Source: Voacanga thouarsii
Taxonomy: Eukaryota > Streptophyta > Magnoliopsida > Gentianales > Apocynaceae
Reading direction: 5' to 3'
Assembly: GCA_026120185.1 (NCBI GenBank)
Contig: JANUWF010003367.1
Span: forward strand, 4,379,228 to 4,443,227
Length of the DNA: 64,000 nucleotides
The notes under the pieces are model-generated. The model was given only the letters and a program-made list of their open reading frames with translations. It did no database searches and was not told the DNA's origin. Shown in pieces: positions 57,819 through 64,000 of this stretch. A program made the translations under genes and the position numbers. The number at the start of each line of letters is the position of its first letter. Position 1 is the stretch's first letter.

Positions 57819-60379
57819 ATTGCTTCTCGGAGCTCTTATGGAGTTCCAATAAGATTAATATCTCTTTCGATGATTTTTATCTTTAAAATCAAGAAGTCAG
57901 CCAAGCTTCTGGCGTGCTTTTGACTCAGCAGTTATATGGATAATATTTTATTCTGTTGGAACTTCAATTCGAATATGAGTATTTCTAATTGGAATATGTG
58001 ATTTTGTTACTCTTCTAAAGTCAACCAAAGCGTCTGACATTTGATTTGCAATGTTTTGCAAATAAATTATCTTTTGAACTTCAAGTTCACACGCGCTTGT
58101 ACACAAGTCAAGATAATTTAATGATGTTGTCCAAGCAAGAGCTTTCTTATGCTATTTATGTTATCCCCTTAATTTAGGGAATAATGATTCATCAAAATGA
58201 CAATCAACAAATCTGGGTATGAATACATCTCCTGGCAGGGGTTCAATATACCTGATAATAGAGGAAGAATCATATCCAGCGTATATCACCTTTCTTCTTT
58301 GAGGACCCATCTTTGTACGTTAGTTTGGTGCAATTGGAATATATACAGCACACTCAAAAATTCTTAAATGAGTAATATTTGGTTCTGAATCAAAAGCTAA
58401 TTGCAAATTAGAGAATTTATGATAATTAGTTGGCTTTATACGTACAAGTGCTACCGCATATAAAATAACATGTCTCCAGACAGTTGTTGAGAGATTTGTT
58501 TTAATTAATAATGATCTAATAATTAATTATAATATTTTAATAAAAGATTCAGTAAGACCATTTTGTGTATGAACATGAGTTACAGGATGTTCAACATTAA
58601 TCCCAATTGGCATGCAATATGCATCAAAAGCATGTGATGAAAATTCACTAATATTATCCAAACGTATATTTTTAATTTGATGGTTAGGAAATTGTGCTCG
58701 TAATTTAATTATTTGAGCAAGTAATCTCACAAACGCCAAGTTGTGAGTAGATAATAAACATACATGTGACCATCGGGATGATACATCAATTAAGACCATA
58801 AAATATCTGAACGGTTCACATGATGGATGAATAGATCCACAAATATCTTCGTGAATCCGTTCAAAAAATGTAAGACTTTCAACTCCTACTTTTACTAGTG
58901 ATGGTCTAATAATTAATTTTCCAATTGAACATGCAGCAAATAATATCTTTTTATTTTTTAATGTATGACCATGTGTATTCTTAATTATTCTTCTCATCAT
59001 GATAAATCTCGGATAACCCAATTGATCATGCCAAATGTTAAAAGTAGTAGGATCAGTAAACTTTTAGTTTATTAAATGATGAATTTCAATTGTACATATT
59101 TTTGTAAAATATAGGTTAGTAGAAAAAGACGATAGTTTTTCTAATACAAATTTCTTACCCAAATTAATTTGAGTAATATAAAGATATTCAATACCATTTT
59201 TCTCATTTGTTTCAACATGATATCAATTTCTACGGATATCTTTAAAACTCAATAAATTTCTTCTGAATTTTGAAGAAAATAATGCCTTATCAATATTAAT
59301 TGTTGTTCATTCAAGCAACAATATACTAACTCTTCTGGAGCTTTCAATTAAATTTGTACTATCGTTTATAATATAAATATATATTTCTCTTATTTTGAGA
59401 TAAGAAAAATATTTCTTATTTTTAAGTATGGTGTGTGTAGTTCCACTATCAACAATACATACATCATCATTAAAAATAGCCATTTAAACAAAAATATGTA
59501 TATACAAACGTAAATATTATTAGAATATAATGAAAATTTACAAAAATATCAGAGTGATGCATTAGTTCTTCTGGACACTACCAACACCAATTAAATGGTC
59601 TATTCTATCGTTTGGGTGTTCAAAAAAATCAGATACATCCATAGAGTAATATTGATATTAAGATCTTTTGGATCAACATCATCGTCGTCAACATCATTAA
59701 TTGGATGTTGAGAAAAATTTACTGTAATATTTTTATTTTTCTTTTTCAGTGAAATTTGATATAATTTCACTAAATACTTGGTTATACGACAGTTACGTGA
59801 CTAATGACCTTTCATGCCACATCTATAACACTTATCCTTATAATTTTTCTGTATTTTTTTCTTATCCCTTATTATCTTTTCTTTTCCACTTCAGGTGGCT
59901 AGTATTTTTCATAGTTTGATTATTACTGTGTGAAGGAAAATATTGAGCGTGTCCACAACCACAACCACGGCCACAGCTACGACCACGACTACGACTACAA
60001 CTATGGCTTCTATTGGAGTTAACGACATTCACTTCTGAGAGTGTTGTTGAGCTAGTTAGTCTGGCTTAATGATTTCTCAATAATAACTCATTATTTTTCT
60101 TTGCAACGAGGAGGGCAATAATTAAATCAGTAAAATTTGTACACCATTTTTCTCTATATTGTTACTGCAGGATAATATTTGAGGCATGAAAGGTGGAGAA
60201 TATGTTTTCCAGTATATCTTCAGCAGTAATTTTTTCTCCACATAATTTTAACTGAGATATAATTTTATACATGACGGAGCTATATTCATTCACGGTTTTA
60301 AAATCTTACAACCTCAGGTGTAACCATTAATACCATGCAGTTGGTAGTATAACCATCTTCAGGTGGTCAAATCTTCAGT
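57819..60379 (-). pseudogene. Copia B integrase, protease and gag (broken, RT palm deleted)
   Basis: Continues copia B beyond CACTA-1. From left: the start of the RT thumb, then a jump near 57859 (AATATC-TCTTTCGATGATTT) to the linker; relative to copia A about 0.85 kb including the RT active-site region is gone. Integrase is the best preserved part (58527-59021: GIHEDICGSIHP-like DICGSI, LIDVSSRWSHVCLLSTHNLA, NIRLDNISEFSSHAFDAYCM). The protease is at about 59430-59480 (DSGTT visible on the minus strand). The gag zinc knuckle (about 59790-59830), an RG-rich tract (59950-60010) and the gag core (to 60379) follow. Frames are repeatedly broken. Confidence 0.87.
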
Positions 60380-60390
60380 TGGAGTTTTAT

Positions 60391-60589
60391 TCTTTCACAA
60401 TTGGTATATCTCTCAAATTTAGAGAATAATTCTATTTATAAAGTTTTATTAGTGAAATTAATCATCTATTTCTACTCATGTATTAATAGTGTCTCCACTA
60501 ATATGTATTACTAGTGTTAATAATAAACATCTATATCTAATAATAGAATTAGTATAATTTTCACTAATTCACTAATATATTCACAATAT
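60391..60589 (-). repeat. Truncated 5' LTR of copia B
   Basis: Matches only the last two-thirds of the 17471-17798 LTR, from TTCTTTCACAATTGGTATAT to TATTCACAATA. The gag remnant joins it directly, so the primer site, leader, gag start and the first part of this LTR were lost in one deletion. It is followed by TAATT, the probable decayed TSD. Confidence 0.85.
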
Positions 60590-60594
60590 AATTG

Positions 60595-63500
60595 AATTTT
60601 TCGTTGGTGTTGTGCTTATATGGGCTCAATGCATGTATAGTTCAACCTGGTCGGTCTACCCTCGGCCCAAACTTTAAGGATGCACGTTTGGGGATGAGTT
60701 TTCCCAGCAGTCCCAACTGCAATCGTCCTACATGCACTCTTGTTTTGCTTTTTCAAAGGTGGGCTCAACTATCATTCGATAGATTTGACTCTAATCTCTA
60801 ATGCGATTTTTCCAAGCCCCTAATAGCTAGGTTGTCTTAATTGTACAATCAAGAATCCCTTGTCGCGAGGGTCTTTGCCTTTTTGCATCCAAAAATCCCA
60901 CGTATTGGTTGTTTTTTTCTTTGACTACTAAAGTAATTAACAAGCCATTCGTCTCATAATTCAACATTGTCTGTGTTGCAATAGCAATGTAGAAATAGCA
61001 AAAAAGCCTTTTCTCAATACAAGAACAGAATCAGAAATTTAAAATTTTAAAAAAGTAATTAAAAAATAATATTATAATTTTTAAAAACAAGAAATAAAAG
61101 CTCCAACACATGGAACGGTGAGAGAAGCTAAGCATTTCATCTGCAAATCACTCTATTAGAGGAAAATTTTGTTGTAAGGAAAGAAAGGCACCCAAAAATG
61201 AAAACATATCCACCCTCTATGCCCAATCACAGGCACCAATCTACCATTAGGTAGCAGGTAGATGACTTCCAAATCAAGAGATGGAGTTCATCAAAGAGTT
61301 TTTAGGATTTCGTGAATATACAAAGTAATTTTTATAGTCATTTGACAGTAAAAATTAAAAAATATTAATTTTTTAATAAAATTTTAATATATCAATATTA
61401 TTTTAAAAGTGTATATAATAATTGTTAATATAATCGTAATTTATATGCATAAATTGCTACAACGCCGCAATAGATCTCATCAATGAACCCTAAAGATAGA
61501 AGTTAGTTCTACAAATTAGGCAACAATGGAAGGAGTTAGCTCTCATCCATGGACCGACGGGCACATATACCCTTCTTAAATTAAAAGGGAAAGAACAGCA
61601 TTAGGAAGACACGCGTCAGTCTGTTAGTGGAAGAATATCCGCAATAAACAAAGAAGCGAGTGCACCTTATACATAATGCAAAGTTGTTTGTTACTAAAAC
61701 AACATGGCCCACTTTAAAAATATAATCTGTGACTTGGGCCCACAAAGCCCAACTAATTTCCCAGGTGTCAAGCCCTGGGCCCATCCAGGGAATCAATTCT
61801 AACATCACATTTCCCTTACCAAAGGAGAAGTGGGATTCCTTTTGCCATTAATTGTTCTACCTATTTTGAATAACTAAACTATGCAAAATTCAACCTACAA
61901 GATTTCCTCTTATCACCAAGGGGGCTAGCTTTTGATATTTCAAGAATTTTTTGAATGGCATTCAATTTTTTTTTCTTTTTTAATACACGAGAGGATAAGA
62001 TGTGAATCAATTCCATATTTATAATATAGTAAATTATTCTTCTATTCAATCGAGTTACAAACATTTTTTTATTTAATATATGGAGACAGAATAACTTGGT
62101 AAATACTGTTTTTATCTGATAGAGTTATAATATATATTATTATAATATAGGAAATTATAAATCGAATTTTAATTTTATTCTTTAATAAAAAGTTTTTTTA
62201 TCTAACAAATTATAATAACATTTTAAATTTCAAAATTATATAAATTATACAACTATATTAATTGCTAAATTATCAACTTTGCAATTTTTTTTTAGTTTTA
62301 TTGCTACAACTTTTGTTTTCCCTTATAGGGCTCCACCTTTTTATTCAAAAATAAAAGTTGTACATCACACATGATTGAAAATGTTCATGTGATTTCCCCC
62401 TTTGTTTTCTTCTTTATCGATTGGTAAAAGTTTGAAAATGAGTCATCATCCCATCAATAAAACACCACATATGGTCCTCTAATAAAAAAAAAAACTTGGA
62501 CTAGTCCATGTAAATGATAAGTCTAGTGAAAATTCAATCAACTTTATAACCTAACATTAGATATGGTGCTAACTTGGGCTGGTCCCATCTCTACACCCAC
62601 CATGACTTTTGGCATTTTAATACTTCATTTTTTTTTTATCTTTAAAATTTTAGAACATAAGAAAATATTACTGTATTTTGATCTGTAAAAATAACTTTTT
62701 CTGCGTATAATTTAAAAAAAAGGTATAAGTTTAATTTTCATCTATCTCTTTTCCTTCCAAATCACTTTATATGTATATAATATAGAAGTCAGGGAAAGCT
62801 TCTGCTGTAATACGTAGTGGCGCTAGCTGTTTCTATTTTGACACGTGGTAGAGTTCACATTTAGTGCATTGAATTTAAATAAATATTTTTAAAAAAAAAT
62901 ATGAAATATTATTGATTTAAATTATTTAATAAGTAAATATTTAATAGACTTTTAAAAAATCGTAAATAAAAATTTAACACTTATATTAAAATTATACTTT
63001 AAAAAATTATTTATTTAATATGTTTTATTTTTGATCCATTCGTGTAATGTAGTAGCACCAAAGTAATATATGTGCATGCCAAATATTTTTTGAGGGAATA
63101 TTCTATTTCGATGGAGCTTATTACAAGTATGCGAAAAACGAAGGGGTATTTTTGAAATTTGATAAAAATAATGCTTCTTGAAAAGGGGAATGGAGTTGAA
63201 TCTCGTGGATTGGAATTGGAATTCCACATTGAAAAAACAAAGGCCCTGATAGCAAAGATTTACATCAAGTAGTAGTAATTTAATGGAGAATTAAGAAAGG
63301 AATCAGCAAGTAAAGACTAGAGAATATTTCAGGTTTCCCAAAGCGACAAAAATACCCTAAGGGCTTAGGATTCCACAACTTGAGCACATTAAGGCGTTCC
63401 TCAATTATTAAAAATTTACAATTACCTCAACAAAGCTAAACATTTAGTAAAAAACACTCCATCAACAGTCTCTCTCTCTCTCTCTCCTGAAGAATGACCT

Positions 63501-64000
63501 CGATAATCGAATATATTCATGCATAGTGATAGAGGTCAATCATTTAGCAGCTCATATATATATATATATATATTCAAAGTACAGTGTATGATGGATATTT
63601 AAAGAGCTAGAATAGTCATTTGGTAATGGAGGAAAATAATTAACACATTATTTATTTTCTATTCTTATTTTTAAGATTATAAGGGAACAAATATTTATTT
63701 TTGTTAATTTAATATACAATTATAAAATTTTAAATATTAAAAAATTAATGTTTGGATTTGAAAATTGAATTAATTAGTTTAACTATTTTATTATAATTTA
63801 ATTATATAATAATATTAAATATAAAAAATAATTATACAAATATATACTGTATTCAAGTTTTAAAATTAAGTAACTTTCATTTTATTTAAAATTTATAATA
63901 AGATTTGAATTCTTCTAATGAAAAGTATCATACACATTTGAACAATTAAATGCTTAATATTATTAGTTATTTAACATGTTTAATTAAATAATATTTAATT
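60595..64000. other. Right flank: intergenic DNA without a supported gene
   Basis: AT-rich with low-complexity stretches. (TC)n lies at 63469-63487 and (AT)n at about 63556-63573. Short ORFs (60-75 codons, for example 61581-61808 and 63011-63229) show no domain or splice context. I see no RNA gene or TE boundary here. Confidence 0.55.

Overview
The window is nuclear DNA of a flowering plant. It is AT-rich and has canonical GT/AG introns, plant-type F-box genes, Ty1/copia retrotransposons, CACTA (En/Spm) DNA transposons and Stowaway-like MITEs. The two F-box genes and the ATP-citrate lyase exon look most like eudicot proteins. I cannot name the species.

Host genes lie mainly in the left quarter. 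The last exon of an ATP-citrate lyase alpha-subunit gene (ACLA type) is at 145-216. An F-box/kelch-type gene is at 12903-14057 and an AUF-like F-box gene at 15382-16461, both on the + strand and apparently single-exon. Two Stowaway-like MITEs (11338-11784 and 14336-14666) flank the first F-box gene. A complete but decayed copia element (copia A, 859-6411, minus strand, 5-bp target duplication CATTC) separates ACLA from this region. The last 3.4 kb (60590-64000) has no gene I can support.

The rest, 17471-60589, is one nest of transposons. The outermost unit is an old copia element (copia B, minus strand). It was split at 18888/57816 by a CACTA transposon (CACTA-1, 18889-57815) that made a 3-bp TCA duplication; copia sequence is continuous across the two ends. 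Inside CACTA-1 are a second CACTA element (CACTA-2, 22883 to about 33498, right terminus lost), a 5'-truncated copia (copia C, about 33499-38340), fragments of host genes (FtsH protease, histidyl-tRNA synthetase, one unidentified exon) and a further complete copia (copia D, 46983-50895, TSD GATAT).

The most unusual content is in copia C and copia D. Both lack protease and integrase. In their place, on the opposite strand, they carry a host RWP-RK (RKD-like) transcription-factor gene with its introns. In copia C it runs from ATG to stop over four exons; in copia D it is a shorter deletion derivative. The same gene inside two separate insertions suggests that a retrotransposon lineage amplified it. 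LTR-driven transcripts would be antisense to it.

CACTA-2 has an organised architecture: palindromic subterminal arrays at both ends, a strongly G-rich island like the GC-rich first exon of maize Spm, two hairpin arrays whose stems show compensatory changes, three tandem 21-nt candidate mini-exons, a broken TNP2-type transposase and a fully intact five-exon second gene (Transposase_24/TNPA-like).
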